Assembly: GCA_949126835.1 (NCBI GenBank)
Contig: OX421501.1
Location: forward strand, 1,985,554-2,049,553
Reading direction: 5' to 3'
DNA from: Anisus vortex
Lineage: Eukaryota > Mollusca > Gastropoda > Planorbidae
DNA: 64,000 nucleotides
A model generated the notes under the pieces. The model ran no database searches and was not told the origin of the DNA. It saw nothing but the letters and a program-made list of their open reading frames with translations. Shown in pieces: positions 27,320 through 38,416 of the stretch. Made by a program: the position numbers and the translations under genes. Position 1 is the first letter of the stretch; each line of letters opens with the position of its first letter.

Positions 27320-28312
27320 TTTCGTTTCACCCTTTACACCCAACCCCTCTCCTTTGTCATCGAACGCCACAACCTGCAATATCATTCTCTATAACAGTGC
27401 TGAGCCTGAAGACTTCGATGGGCTCCTTTCTTCCATCTCCATCTGTTTCCTGGACACAAAGAACTGGATGACGGAAAACAATTTGAAGTTGAACAGTGAG
27501 AAGACTGAAGCTCTTATCGTCGGTACGAGACAGAGGGTCGTGTCCCTCGCTGCGTCCGATCTTCAGATGGCCGACGCAACTGTGCCTTTCTCCCCGACTG
27601 TCTAGAGCCTTGACGTCTATCAAGACTCAACGCTGTCCATGCAGCCCAGCATCTCCTTTCTCACAAAAATCTGCTTCTTCCATCTGCGTCGCATTGCCTA
27701 TATCCGTCGCTATCTGACATAGGAAGCTTGTGTTAAGCTCGTCATCTCTCTCCACTTTTCCTGCATGGATTACATCAATTCGCTCGGCTGGCCTCTCGGC
27801 CTTCTCCCTTCAAGGCCTCCAAAGTGTCCACAACTGTGCTGCCCGACTGGTCCTTGAGAAGAAGAAGTCGACTCATACTACTCCTCTGCTCCGATCTCTG
27901 CACTGGCTACCCATTAACCACCGGGTCTCTTACAAGCTGGCTTCTCTTTGTTACAAGTGCCTGAATGACTCTGCCCTCGAGCTCCATACTCAATCCCGTC
28001 CACTCTGCTCGGCTTGATACACTTACTCTTCAGATCCCTCGTGTGAAACTGGTGTCCGCTGGTAAACGAGCATTCTCATTCCGTCCGCCTGGAATGCCCT
28101 CCCACTACAGCTTCGACAGAGCCCTTGCTTTGACACCTTCAGGAGCCGGCTGAAGACCTAACTATTTAAGTAGCAGATTATTATTTTTAATGTATAAATA
28201 TTTTTTTATTCGTTGTCTGTACTCTGTCTGAGACTGTTGACGGCGCATAGAACTGTTCCCAACGGGATAAGCGCTATATAAGTCTTATTATTATTATTAT
28301 TATTATTATTTG
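27320..28312 (+). pseudogene. CR1/L2-like reverse transcriptase fragment with ATT tail
   Basis: Decayed coding sequence in shifting frames: LDTKNWMTENNLKLNSEKTE, then SLHWLPINHRVSYKLASLCY. These are the thumb and C-terminal segments of CR1/L2-type elements (NNLKLNxxKTE, CAARLV, LHWLPxxxRxxYKL). It ends with GCGCTATATAAG and (ATT)n at 28270-28312, typical of such 3' ends. Copy B lacks it: there GATATGCATTTG runs directly into the TCACATAAGGG flank, so this insertion postdates the duplication or was lost from B. Confidence 0.8.
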
Positions 28313-28458
28313 TTGTCGCATAAGGGATAAGAAAATTGTTTTTGTCCTTATGTTCATCTGATCATTGTAACAGATTGTGCATGTGTTACTTTGTATAAAA
28401 GACATAGAATCTATAATTTTTAAATCGATAATTTTAATAACAAATCAAAAGTGTTTAT

Positions 28459-29080
28459 TGTTACGAATATCGGTCATAGATGAATGACGTACTAAGACAT
28501 TGACCTCTGAACAAGTGCGTATTAGAGTCCAAGGTTTGACCTTTCTGCTCTGAGGCCAGTTTAAATAAAATAATTCGTCCAACCCCATGGAATATGAAGG
28601 TTATAATCTGGATCGCAGTATCCTATAGACCAGTGAGATTGAAATGCGTATTAAGACCCTGTAGAATCTTCGATAAAAGTTTTCTTTGTAAAGTCCCGAC
28701 CTCCTTAAAGAGTTCAGTTTGAAAGTTTGTAGAGTGAAGTCGCTATATTGATACTTGTATATTTTATGCCATTTAATGAAACACTTATGTTGCCATCAAA
28801 TGATGCATTTATTTAAAGTTTATATTGAGTCTACAATTTAAATAAAATTGTTTATTCAACCACTGGAGTTGTTTGATCTATCATTGTTAAGAAAGGTGTT
28901 GAAGATACTTATAGCCTACCGAATATAACTACATTACTGCATAGACCTGTCAGTCAAGGAACCCCTAGCTTAGACTTCAGATCAGCAGAATCTAGAGACT
29001 TCTAATAAAGATACAACTATATTCATTGAATCCGATTTAACGAGTCGTAATAATAGTCATCATAGAGACAGTCCATAACA
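28459..29080 (+). mobile_element. Solo LTR (622 bp) with 4-bp target duplication
   Basis: Begins TGTTACGAATATCGG and ends CCATAACA. It aligns over its length to the LTRs at 31639 and 37353 with scattered differences. It is flanked by TTAT on both sides (28455-28458 and 29081-29084). The matching position in copy B (TTAT at 53818-53821) is empty. Confidence 0.92.
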
Positions 29081-29689
29081 TTATCTTTCCGTCTGTGTGA
29101 CGAAACTTTGAATCTTTGAATGACAATACCGGTACTTTGAATGACAATACCGGTACTTTGAATGACAATACCGGTACTTTGAATGATAAAACCTGTTTCA
29201 TTCCGGCCTGGAATCTATTATTCATAAAAAGAAAACGGAAGTAAACTTATTTAGTTAAATCCATCATCATTGTCTAGAAATAGTAGAAAGGTTCTTATTA
29301 AGAACTTATTCAAGCTATCAATAGGCCTATATTCCGTTATTTTCGATAGTTTTACATAAAGAAAATATAAGCTTATTTTAAAAAGTAGTATTTATTAATA
29401 CAGCAGGTTTGTTTACCTTTGTCTGTTTTTTAATTCCATGTTAGGCCAACATAGGTACTAATTTATTATTTAAAAAAAAAAATTAAAAAAAAAGAAATAT
29501 TGGCCTATGCAATGTGTGTGCTTACATCATGTCATGGGTAATCTGATAGATCTATTTTGGAAGAAAACGCACCATTGAACACTTTACGAAAATAGAATTT
29601 AAACAAAAAAAGCGACGCGCATGATTTACATTTGTGTCATTTCTTTCACTTTTGGCATCGAGAAATAGACCAAGTGATAATGAGGCCTT
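29081..29689. other. Duplicated AT-rich flank
   Basis: Colinear with 53822-54330. It holds three tandem 21-bp units (ACTTTGAATGACAATACCGG-type) at 29104-29180 that are single in copy B. No gene seen. Confidence 0.65.
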
Positions 29690-30065
29690 GACTCACCAAA
29701 ATCTCCGTTATCCACCTGCATCGTATTGCCGCCATCCGTCGCTATCTAACCAAGAAAGCTTGTTAAGCTTGTTATCTCTCTCCTCTTTTCCCGTTTGGAT
29801 TATTGCAATTCGCTCTTGGTTGGCCTCTCGACCTCCTCCTTCAGGACCTCCAACGTGTCCAGAACTGTGCTGCCCGGCTGGTCCTTAATAAAAAGAAGTC
29901 GACTAATACTACTCCTCAGCTCCAATCTCTGCACTGGCTACCCATTAACCACCGGGTCTCTTACAAGCTGGCTTCTCTCTTTTATAAGTGCCTCAATACT
30001 CTGCCCCAGACTAGTTTCGCTCCTGTCTCAGGCTCAACACACAATCCCGTCCACTCCGCTCGGAG
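29690..30065 (+). pseudogene. CR1/L2-like fragment
   Basis: Reads VQNCAARLV, then SLHWLPINHRVSYKLASLFY, the same family as 27320-28312, with frameshifts and no tail. The first part is shared with copy B (54330-54575), so this insertion predates the duplication. Confidence 0.78.
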
Positions 30066-30424
30066 TTTTTATTTAGTTGAATTTTACAGATTTTCATGTA
30101 CTGTTATGATTGTTTTTGAAAATTTTGAGCAGTTACACACATCACACATCTCATCTGAAATCAACAATCAATTAGATCGAAGTCGGCTTATGTCTAAATT
30201 AAAGCATTTGATAGAGAATATTTGTTTATTGTCATAAAAAAATGTAATTGTAAAATAGTGTTTACAAACTTATTAAAAAAGTCATGTCCATATTAAAAAA
30301 ATATTATTTATAAGAAAACCTGTATAAGAAAAATAAAAAAAACGCAATAATTGTCTTAAATTCGATAAATAATTGATAGATAATTGTACATTTCGGGATA
30401 GACTGCTGCTAAAAACGTGGAGAT
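30066..30424. other. Unassigned AT-rich DNA
   Basis: An open frame continues to 30237 but resembles no family I know. The rest is AT-rich. Confidence 0.4.
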
Positions 30425-30506
30425 AATATATATATGCGGCCGCCCTACCTATTGGTTTGCATTTGACAATGCGGCTCTATGCTCAAAAGGTTTGCCCACC
30501 CCTGCC
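30425..30506 (-). repeat. hAT-like element terminus
   Basis: Ends in GGTTTGCCCACCCCTG, the inverted form of a CAGGGGTGGGCAAACC terminal repeat common among hAT elements, preceded by a degenerate GCGGC..GCGGCTC segment. Only one end is visible. Confidence 0.55.
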
Positions 30507-31638
30507 TTAGATAATAAAATAAAGAAACCTTTAAATCGTCCCGAATCGCGACCAATAATTAGAATTTTAAGATAACACAAAGTTGACTTCTGAAATTTTC
30601 CCTCGAGATATAAAGCAGCCTCCATACTACTATGACAGTTTGACAAAATGAAAATATTCCTGATTTCTCAAAACGTATGTGATGCAATTAAATCACCTAG
30701 ATATGACTAGTGCTGGAAAGGAGGGCCCAAAAAAGGTCTCGCATCAGCAATTTTTTATTTCTCACAAGTGCCCTCCGGCTTATTCTATAAAGCAGTGGTA
30801 AATAAATAAGTGGATTGTGCTACCTTGTAAGAAGTAGGCCTACTGGACCTAGAACCCTAGAACTTATCCCTTATCCCTGTGGAAGTTCATGTATGCATTG
30901 AGCCCAAAATGTCAGGCCTTTCTAAGACTTGTCTTTAGACAATAATTACCACATGTAGCTTACATATTGTATTATAATTGTATGTAGACGTTTTGACAAC
31001 AAAAAAGGAATAAAGTAAAGAATAAAACCTTTTAATTTTTTATCAAGTTTTCATTTAATTTTTGAAAGACAAACGTCAAACGTCTATTAAGATATACATA
31101 TTTATTTATAAAAAAGAAATTAGCAATAAATCTTTGCTTTCTAGTAGGTGAGTTTTGTATTTAAAAAAAGGAACAAGCTAAATAGTCAATAGAGCCTAAA
31201 CACAAACAAACTAGATAAGATTAATAAAAACTGTTAACTAGCTTATTAAAGAACTATAAAAAAAAAGCTAACTATCAATATAGGCCTACTAAGATACCAC
31301 CTGGATAGCATCTAAATAAACCAATAATTTAAACAGCTTATAGCTATAAAAAAAACAAAAAAAAAACATAGGGCCTACATAAAAACAAGTTGACTAGTTT
31401 AAAAAAAAAAATCAAAAAAATTAAAAACCATCAAACGAGATTAAATTAAATAATCAAGCTATCTAGCTCAGAACGAAGACAAGAGCTAAATAATTTTAAA
31501 TATTAAGAACAAAAGAGAACCAAATACTGACTAAGAAATGACCTGTATAGAACATCAAAAACTAACTTACTAGCTTAAAATATAGGTACAATCTAACATA
31601 AAACTTAGATAAGACTACGAGCAAAAATATATAACTAG
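30507..31638. other. AT-rich DNA with degenerate CTAGCTTA words
   Basis: Very AT-rich. Words such as CTAGCTTAAAA at 31150-31630 resemble decayed units of the 33-bp minisatellite on the other side of the LTR element (37985-38412), so the retrotransposon appears to have inserted at the edge of that array. Confidence 0.55.
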
Positions 31639-32263
31639 TGTTACGAATATCGGTCATAAATGAATGACGTAGTAAGGCATTGACCTCTTAACAAGTGCGT
31701 ATCAGAGTCCAAAGCGACCAAGGTTTGACCTTTATGCCCTGAGGGCAGTTTAAATAAAATAATTCGTTCAAATCCCGTGGAAATTGGAGGATAATTCTGG
31801 ATCGTAGTAATTATAGAGAAAGAGGTTAAAATGCGTATTAAGACCCTGTAGAATCTTCGATGATAGTTTTCTTTGTTAAGTCCCGACCTCCTTAAAGTTA
31901 GTTCAGTTCGGAAGTTTGTCGAGTGAAGTCGCTAATATTCATTTGTATATTGTATGCCATTGTATTGAAACTTATGTTGCCATCAGTTGATGAAGTTTAT
32001 TGATCGTTTATATTGAGTCTACAATTTAAATAAAATTGTTTATTCAACAACTGGAGTTGTTTGATCTATCATTGTTGAGAAAGGTGTTGAAGATAATTAT
32101 CACGAATATAACTACATTGCTGCATAGACCTGTCAGTCAAGGAACCCCTAGCTTGGGCTACAGATTAGCAGAATCTAGAGATTTCTAATAAAGATACAAC
32201 TATATTCATTGAATCCGATTTAACGAGTCGTAATAATAGTCAATCATATAGAGGTCCATAACA
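31639..32263 (+). repeat. 5' LTR
   Basis: Starts TGTTACGAATATC and ends CCATAACA. It contains AATAAA-type signals (for example in TTTAAATAAAATT near 32025), which could serve 3'-end formation. Confidence 0.95.
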
Positions 32264-32264
32264 G

Positions 32265-32283
32265 TTTGGGGTCTTCGTCCGAT
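32265..32283 (+). promoter_or_regulatory. Putative primer binding site
   Basis: TTTGGGGTCTTCGTCCGAT lies one base after the 5' LTR. It resembles the class of sites complementary to the 3' end of tRNA-Pro (TGGGG..CGTCCG) but is not an exact match, so the tRNA assignment is tentative. Confidence 0.45.
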
Positions 32284-32437
32284 ATAGTTGTATAGTGAAG
32301 CATATATTCAAGTTGTGTTGTGTTGTGTGTTGGAGCAGTGACCTACTGAGCAAGCCTAAGAACGCTGAAATTATTCTTCCGATTGGAAAAACGTAAGTTG
32401 GAAAAATTTACCACTTTATAAATCTCTTAACTAAAGA

Positions 32438-35161
32438 ATGGAATTTATTGAAAATCCAGAAGAAGAAGTTTTGAAAACTTTATCCATAAAGAAGTTAAAA
32501 GAGATCGCTGAGATCTTAAAGATAGAAGTTACTGAAACTACACCATCGAGGACTGTGTTGACACAGCAGATAAAAGATGTGTTGATTGCGAGTGGAAAAA
32601 TGAAAGTAGAATCAAGCGCGGAGGGATATCAAGTTGAAGGTCAGACTATGTCCGAACAGTTCCGATTTCAACTAGAAATGAAACGGATGGAAATGGAGAT
32701 GGAACAAAGACGTCTAGAAAGTCAGGAAAGAGATAAGAAAAGTCAAAGAGAAAGTCAGGAAAGAATAGAACTAGCAAAGATAGGAGCTACTAAAAAAGAA
32801 TCTCATAATGATGTAGAGATGGCCAGATGGAAAAAGCTAGTCCCTACCTACATTGATAAAGAAAGTGAAATAGCTAATTTCTTCCAGACCTTTGAAATTT
32901 CTTGCAGAGATTTTAAGTTCCCAGAAGATAAATGGGGAATATTAGTGAGAACAGCTTTTACTCAGGGAAGGGCAAGAGATTGTGTTCTATTGTTAAAAGA
33001 GGAGAATTTAAATGATTATGAAATCATTAAAGACACTGTACTTAAAGCCTATAACCAAATACCGGAAAGTTATCGGAAAAGGTTCCGTCAGTACACAATG
33101 TCCCCTTACCAAACACACTTAGACTTCCTTAGAGCAGAAGAAAAGTTAATGGATCAGTGGATAAAATCCAGAAATATCTCCACATTAAAAGAAATGAAAG
33201 ATATCATTCTGTTAGAGGATTTTATTAACAAAGTGAGGCCGGATATAAGAATGTATTTATCCGAGCGTGATATCACTGACCCACATAAGGCTGCTGATTT
33301 AGCTGAACAGTATGCACTGTGTCATAGGACAGCTGGTGAAAAGAATGTTAATAGGCCACAACGGCAAGCAGAAAACACACAAAAACATCGTGAAAAAGAG
33401 CATTTTGTGAAACAAAATGATGTGAATAAGAAACCTGTCAACAAAAACGTCCGATGTACTTTTTGTAAAAGAACAGGACATAGCATCGAAGACTGTTGGA
33501 GTATACGAAGCGACAAAAGACCTAACAAAGTGGTCATGTGTGCAAGCCATAAACCAATACAGAATGTACAAGAAAGCGAAAATACAAACGAACTGAATTC
33601 GAAGAAAGATTATTCTAAACCAGAAACACTGAGGGTGGATTTGCCTGAGAGCAAAAGTCAGAAGGTAGAGAAATCTACAACTGAAGATAATGAGGATAAA
33701 TATCCTGATTATAAATACAGAATGGCTACTATTGGATTAATTGTCCAAGTCCACAGAGACGAGAAAGTAGACCAAAGTATTTTTGACTCGAACAAGAGTC
33801 TGAAGTCATCGAAAGATGAAACAACACCCGAAAGTCATGGTCAAGGGAAGAATAAAATTGACACAGAGACCCTGTGCAGTTTTCAACCGTTCATTAGTGA
33901 AGGTTGTGTGGCCTTACAAAAGGAAGGACTACTGAAGTCCGTAAGAATATTACGAGACACAGGAGCATCATTAACACTGCTGCTTAAAGATGTATTACCA
34001 TTGAATGATAATACATTGACAGGACAGACTGTCCTATTGAGAGGTTTTGAATGGAAAGAAGAAATACCTCTACATAGGATATACCTCACATCTGACTTGG
34101 TGACAGGATATGTGACAGTTGGAGTAATATCAAAACTTCCTGTTGAGGGCATATCTGTTATCCTAGCAAATGATTTGGCGAAAGGGAGGGTGAGACCTGA
34201 ACTGATTGTGAAGGAAAATCCAGACCCTAGTCCTATGGTGGAGACAGGAAAAGAAAAAGAACTTTATCCTGTAGGTGATGTTATAAATGGTATGACACCA
34301 CAGAAAAAGAAAGAAGAAATTATCTCACAAGAAAAGGAAAAGAAAGAAGAAATTCTCCCACGAGAGAAGAAAGAGGAAGAAGAAGTGGAACGTGATACTA
34401 CTATTTTCTCCATGATTGAAGATTGTCCGAAAGGAAATGATCAATCAAAGAAGTCATCACAAAATGAAATGATTGCTGAGCAGAAAGTAGACCCAGAGTT
34501 GCTACAGTTGCATGAGAAAGCTGTCGACGAGAAAGAAACTCCTACTAATGATGTCTATGAACAGATAGACCACAGCATGAACAAACAACAATGCAAACCT
34601 GCAGTTGCCGGTACAGATGAAGATTGGAGGAGCATCACTGAAGAAACGAGTGCGGAGAGCTGGACCGAAACTACCAAAAGCTATGGGTTACCACAATCCA
34701 TACCGACAGATCGAAGGACCAACTTCGCCTCGGAACTCTTCAATCCAGTACTAAAGAACTTATGCCTGGAGCAGGAGATGTCAACTGAATCCCATCCGGA
34801 AAGTCGAGGAGCCTATGGACCAATCTTTGGACCCACTGTCCAAGGACCACTCAAAATACTTCAAGAGGAATGGCCGACCGAATTGGACCTCCTTGGGCTG
34901 AGCAAGTACCTAGATAAGTACATAAATTTTTTGTCTGACATAACTGTGTTTGTTAGAAAAAAATTGTACACTGCTCACATGCAGATGCCATTGTTGTGTG
35001 ATGAAAGAAAGGCAAAAATATTATATCATTTGAAAATGATGAAGCCTTACCTTCTGAAAACAATTGGAATAAGCTTGATGTTGTTAACATTGTTACTCTT
35101 AATTGTAAAATTTATGCCTGGAGTTCAGGATGAATTGAATGACAAATTCACTGATAGTTAG
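32438..35161 (+). CDS. Gag-protease polyprotein fused to integrase remnants and a membrane segment
   Basis: An intact 907-residue ORF. In order: an N-terminal helix region; a Q/E/R-rich coiled coil at about residues 75-130; a capsid-like helical region at about 135-300; a CCHC zinc knuckle (C340, C343, H348, C353); an aspartic protease with the D507-T-G-A-S motif and a VEGISVILANDLA strand near residue 580; a long K/E-rich linker (about 600-740); a short integrase piece around D758 (TDRRTNFASELF, then HPESRGAYG) that stops just where the catalytic Glu should be; a GPLKIL segment that in relatives lies near the integrase C-terminus; and a hydrophobic stretch at about 876-893 predicted to span a membrane. 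Reverse transcriptase and RNase H are absent, yet no stop has appeared. Typical gypsy polyproteins end without such a segment; it could be an acquired or env-derived piece. Confidence 0.88.
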   Translation: MEFIENPEEEVLKTLSIKKLKEIAEILKIEVTETTPSRTVLTQQIKDVLIASGKMKVESSAEGYQVEGQTMSEQFRFQLEMKRMEMEMEQRRLESQERDKKSQRESQERIELAKIGATKKESHNDVEMARWKKLVPTYIDKESEIANFFQTFEISCRDFKFPEDKWGILVRTAFTQGRARDCVLLLKEENLNDYEIIKDTVLKAYNQIPESYRKRFRQYTMSPYQTHLDFLRAEEKLMDQWIKSRNISTLKEMKDIILLEDFINKVRPDIRMYLSERDITDPHKAADLAEQYALCHRTAGEKNVNRPQRQAENTQKHREKEHFVKQNDVNKKPVNKNVRCTFCKRTGHSIEDCWSIRSDKRPNKVVMCASHKPIQNVQESENTNELNSKKDYSKPETLRVDLPESKSQKVEKSTTEDNEDKYPDYKYRMATIGLIVQVHRDEKVDQSIFDSNKSLKSSKDETTPESHGQGKNKIDTETLCSFQPFISEGCVALQKEGLLKSVRILRDTGASLTLLLKDVLPLNDNTLTGQTVLLRGFEWKEEIPLHRIYLTSDLVTGYVTVGVISKLPVEGISVILANDLAKGRVRPELIVKENPDPSPMVETGKEKELYPVGDVINGMTPQKKKEEIISQEKEKKEEILPREKKEEEEVERDTTIFSMIEDCPKGNDQSKKSSQNEMIAEQKVDPELLQLHEKAVDEKETPTNDVYEQIDHSMNKQQCKPAVAGTDEDWRSITEETSAESWTETTKSYGLPQSIPTDRRTNFASELFNPVLKNLCLEQEMSTESHPESRGAYGPIFGPTVQGPLKILQEEWPTELDLLGLSKYLDKYINFLSDITVFVRKKLYTAHMQMPLLCDERKAKILYHLKMMKPYLLKTIGISLMLLTLLLLIVKFMPGVQDELNDKFTDS

Positions 35162-36657
35162 TTACCAAACTTACTGTTTTAAAACTTAATCCCTTACTTG
35201 TGATGAAAAAGGACTGAGTAAAAGTATTGTTAGAGTAGATATCATTATATTGTGATATTTCTAAACAAACTTGTTAGGTTGAGCATTTAAAATAATTGCT
35301 ATAAGAGAAAAAGATCAGTTTTATCCGCAGAATTGGTTTCTAAATCAGAGGACATTATAAATGTGGACTGATTATAAGATATGTTTGAGAATCTCTGGAA
35401 ATGATAATTGAAACATTTGGCAGAGAGGATAATCTGATTGATAAAGATGTAAATGATTTTGAGAAAAGAGAATTTTCTATCACTAAAGTATTGAGAAATG
35501 TTTTTATTGTACTATGGAAATTTATTTTATCATGTACTGTTGTTGAAATAATTGCACTGAGTCAAGATGCAAATTTCTTCTATGTGAATTTATTCATTTG
35601 TACTATTATCATTGAATGTATGATAATGAAGGGTAAAAATAGTTGCAGCAAGGCAGAACTATGACTAAAAAGAATTCCAAGAACTGTATTATATATGATT
35701 TTTCACTTTTAGGATACTGTTACATGAAAAGCAGACCAGAAGTGAAACTAATGTAAAATAAAACTTATCCTTGTTTTGTATAAATTTAGGATGTGCCACT
35801 GACTTGACACTGTAAACCAGAATGGTTGAGAATGTCATGGTTGAGAATTTATAATGTTGACATACCAATGTTCAACTAATGTATGATTAATTAAGGATTT
35901 CATGTCAAAATTGTAAAACTAATCTATTTTTTTTCTGTATTAGTTAAAATAGATTGAATGAATTGTACTGAGTAATCAAAAGACTGGGTAGACCTGAACA
36001 CTGTGGAAGTAACAGGAACCTAGAACCTATGAATAAAACCTTTATGGAAAATGGAAAAGAGCAATGTACACCACTGAAAAGATTGGAAATGGAATGTTTT
36101 ACCACACCAGTCAAACAGCAGTTTGTTTTTGTACATAAATTGTTACATTGATTTCGCTCTGAAAAAAATTAATAGTAGCCTATGCTTAACTCTTTTCTAC
36201 TTCAATAATATTGTATTTGAAATGTCTTTAATGTAATTAAAAGAAAATAAGTACTTACTATTTAGTACTAAGATTGTATGAAGATAATATAATCTGCTTT
36301 GATTGATAGTTAATTAAGTAAATTAACCAAATTTGTTTCAAGTAAATCCATGTCTGCATGAAAGATAGAATGTTTCAATGTGAACTCTTTTAAAAAGAAA
36401 ATAATGACGTCGGAAGGTCATGGTAAAATGAGAAATTGAAATATTTTTAATGATTTTTGCTATAAACTATTTTAATTCGTGAACAGACTATGTTTAATGT
36501 TTTCAAAACAATATAAATGAATTTGATTTTGAGATGATAGATGTTAAAGAATGCTCATTTAATACGATAACTATTTAATCGCGTAGCAATTTTTTTGACC
36601 TAGGCTGTGATGAGGTAAATTTGCATAGCGATGTCAACATTGTTAAAATCAATTGAG

Positions 36658-36694
<37 letters not shown>

Positions 36695-37339
36695 CGGAAT
36701 TGACCTCAATTTCTGTGTCGCGTCACAGACAGTTGTCTAATGTGTTAGCCAGCCTACAAACATACTGTCGAAGCAATAATATTTTGTTGTAAAGTGAAAT
36801 TAGGTCAGGGCTAGTATTTTTTTTGTTTTGTAATTGAGTTAGGCCTAGCATGTGTTCTATCAGAACGTTGGTTTTTTTTTCTCCTTATGGAAAAAAATAA
36901 GTCGTGTCTGAATAGACATTAAGTGATTTTTCTTTTGTTGTTTGATTACAAATGTAAAAGATATTAGTTTATAATTAAATGGACGAGAGAGGTTTTTATT
37001 ACAGTGGAATGTTCATGTAATAGAAATTATTAACTTGTATTATATTATATCTATTAAGAATGATTAAGTATTTTTCTTGTGAACAAGATTTAGATAAACA
37101 ATTTAATTGTCCATTGTTTTGAATTAAAAATTGAATGATTGAATGACTATAGTTAAGCCATTTGATAAGATGAATTTATATTGCATATATTATAATGTTA
37201 TTGTTATCAGTTCGATTGAATTATTGGGATCGCCAATTGAACTGTATTGTTTTTCCCGGAATATTTTCTTTTATAATTATTCCTTAAAATTAACATTTTT
37301 CGTATGGTTAAAATGTAAAGGAAATAATTATAAAGCTTT
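35162..37339 (+). other. 3' internal non-coding region of the LTR element
   Basis: AT-rich, with small open frames (for example 35401-35664, which includes a hydrophobic stretch) that I do not recognise, and a (GA)n run at about 36661-36691. It probably contains what is left of deleted pol or env sequence plus cis signals. Confidence 0.55.
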
Positions 37340-37352
37340 AGAAGGGGGGGGA
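37340..37352 (+). promoter_or_regulatory. Polypurine tract
   Basis: AGAAGGGGGGGGA directly precedes the 3' LTR, the expected place and composition for the plus-strand DNA primer. Confidence 0.85.
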
Positions 37353-37977
37353 TGTTACGAATATCGGTCATAAATGAATGACGTAGTAAGGCATTGACCT
37401 CTTAACAAGTGCGTATCAGAGTCCAAAGCGACCAAGGTTTGACCTTTATGCCCTGAGGGCAGTTTAAATAAAATAATTCGTTCAAATCCCGTGGAAATTG
37501 GAGGATAATTCTGGATCGTAGTAATTATAGAGAAAGAGGTTAAAATGCGTATTAAGACCCTGTAGAATCTTCGATGATAGTTTTCTTTGTTAAGTCCCGA
37601 CCTCCTTAAAGTTAGTTCAGTTCGGAAGTTTGTCGAGTGAAGTCGCTAATATTCATTTGTATATTGTATGCCATTGTATTGAAACTTATGTTGCCATCAG
37701 TTGATGAAGTTTATTGATCGTTTATATTGAGTCTACAATTTAAATAAAATTGTTTATTCAACAACTGGAGTTGTTTGATCTATCATTGTTGAGAAAGGTG
37801 TTGAAGATAATTATCACGAATATAACTACATTGCTGCATAGACCTGTCAGTCAAGGAACCCCTAGCTTGGGCTACAGATTAGCAGAATCTAGAGACTTCT
37901 AATAAAGATACAACTATATTCATTGAATCCGATTTAACGAGTCGTAATAATAGTCAATCATATAGAGGTCCATAACT
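37353..37977 (+). repeat. 3' LTR
   Basis: Same sequence as the 5' LTR at a constant offset of 5714, with one internal difference (37896) and a final T instead of A. Confidence 0.95.
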
Positions 37978-37984
37978 TTAGCCT

Positions 37985-38412
37985 AGAACAAAGATAGCCC
38001 TAGGAGCTAATTAGCTTAAAACATAGATTGTCCTACCAGCTAACTAGCTTAAAACATAGATAGTCCTACCAGCTATCTAGCTTAAAACATAGATAGTCCT
38101 ACCAGCTAACTAGCTAAAAACATAGATAGTCCTACCAGCTAACTAGCTTAAAACATAGATAGTCCTACCAGCTAACTAGCTAAAACATAGATAGTCCTAC
38201 CAGCTAACTAGCTGAAAACATAGATAGTCCTACCAGCTAACTAGCTAAAAACATAGATAGTCCTACCAGCTAACTAGCTAAAACATAGATAGTCCTACCA
38301 GCTAACTAGCTGAAAACATAGATAGTCCTACCAGCTAACTAGCTAAAAACATAGATAGTCCTACCAGCTAACTAGTTAAAAACATAGATTGTCCTACCAG
38401 CTAAGTAGCTTA
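37985..38412. repeat. 33-bp minisatellite
   Basis: About 13 units of roughly 33-34 bp built on ACATAGATAGTCCTACCAGC with CTAACTAGCTAAAA between. Units alternate slightly (TTAAAAC, AAAAAC, GAAAAC ends), suggesting growth by blocks of two or three units. Confidence 0.93.
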
Positions 38413-38416
38413 AAAC

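Larger units (their letters stand above)
25095..30070. repeat. Segmental duplication, copy A
   Basis: Colinear with 48460-54575. Shared in order: the AATATTCACTCG flank, the SINE, a reverse-transcriptase fragment, the EGF exon, a poly(C)-bearing intron, the signal-peptide exon, the upstream ATTAAAGACG segment, the TGCGTCCTACGCACAT segment, AT-rich DNA and a CR1/L2-like fragment. Copy A alone has the 45-bp minisatellite, the CR1/L2-like insert at 27320-28312 and the solo LTR. Copy B alone has the 50.4-52.6-kb arrays and the insert at 53060-53515. Confidence 0.88.
31639..37977 (+). mobile_element. Young LTR retrotransposon lacking reverse transcriptase
   Basis: About 6.3 kb: two 625-bp LTRs, a possible tRNA-primer site just inside the 5' LTR, one 907-codon ORF, a 2.2-kb non-coding stretch and a G-rich polypurine tract. 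The LTRs differ at one internal base (T at 32182, C at 37896) and at the terminal base. The ORF carries gag, zinc knuckle and aspartic protease, then only fragments of integrase; there is no YxDD-type reverse transcriptase or RNase H anywhere inside. It belongs with Ty3/gypsy-like elements by its gag-protease and integrase remnants. Replication would need enzymes supplied by a relative. The flanks (ctag and ttag) make only an imperfect target duplication. Confidence 0.9.

Noticed and set aside
32438..35161. A host gene encoding a zinc-knuckle membrane protein
   Set aside because: It lies between near-identical LTRs with a polypurine tract and has gag-protease order, so it is a retrotransposon ORF.
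35401..35664. An env gene in the LTR element
   Set aside because: A short open frame with one hydrophobic stretch; no signal peptide, cleavage site or cysteine pattern to support it.
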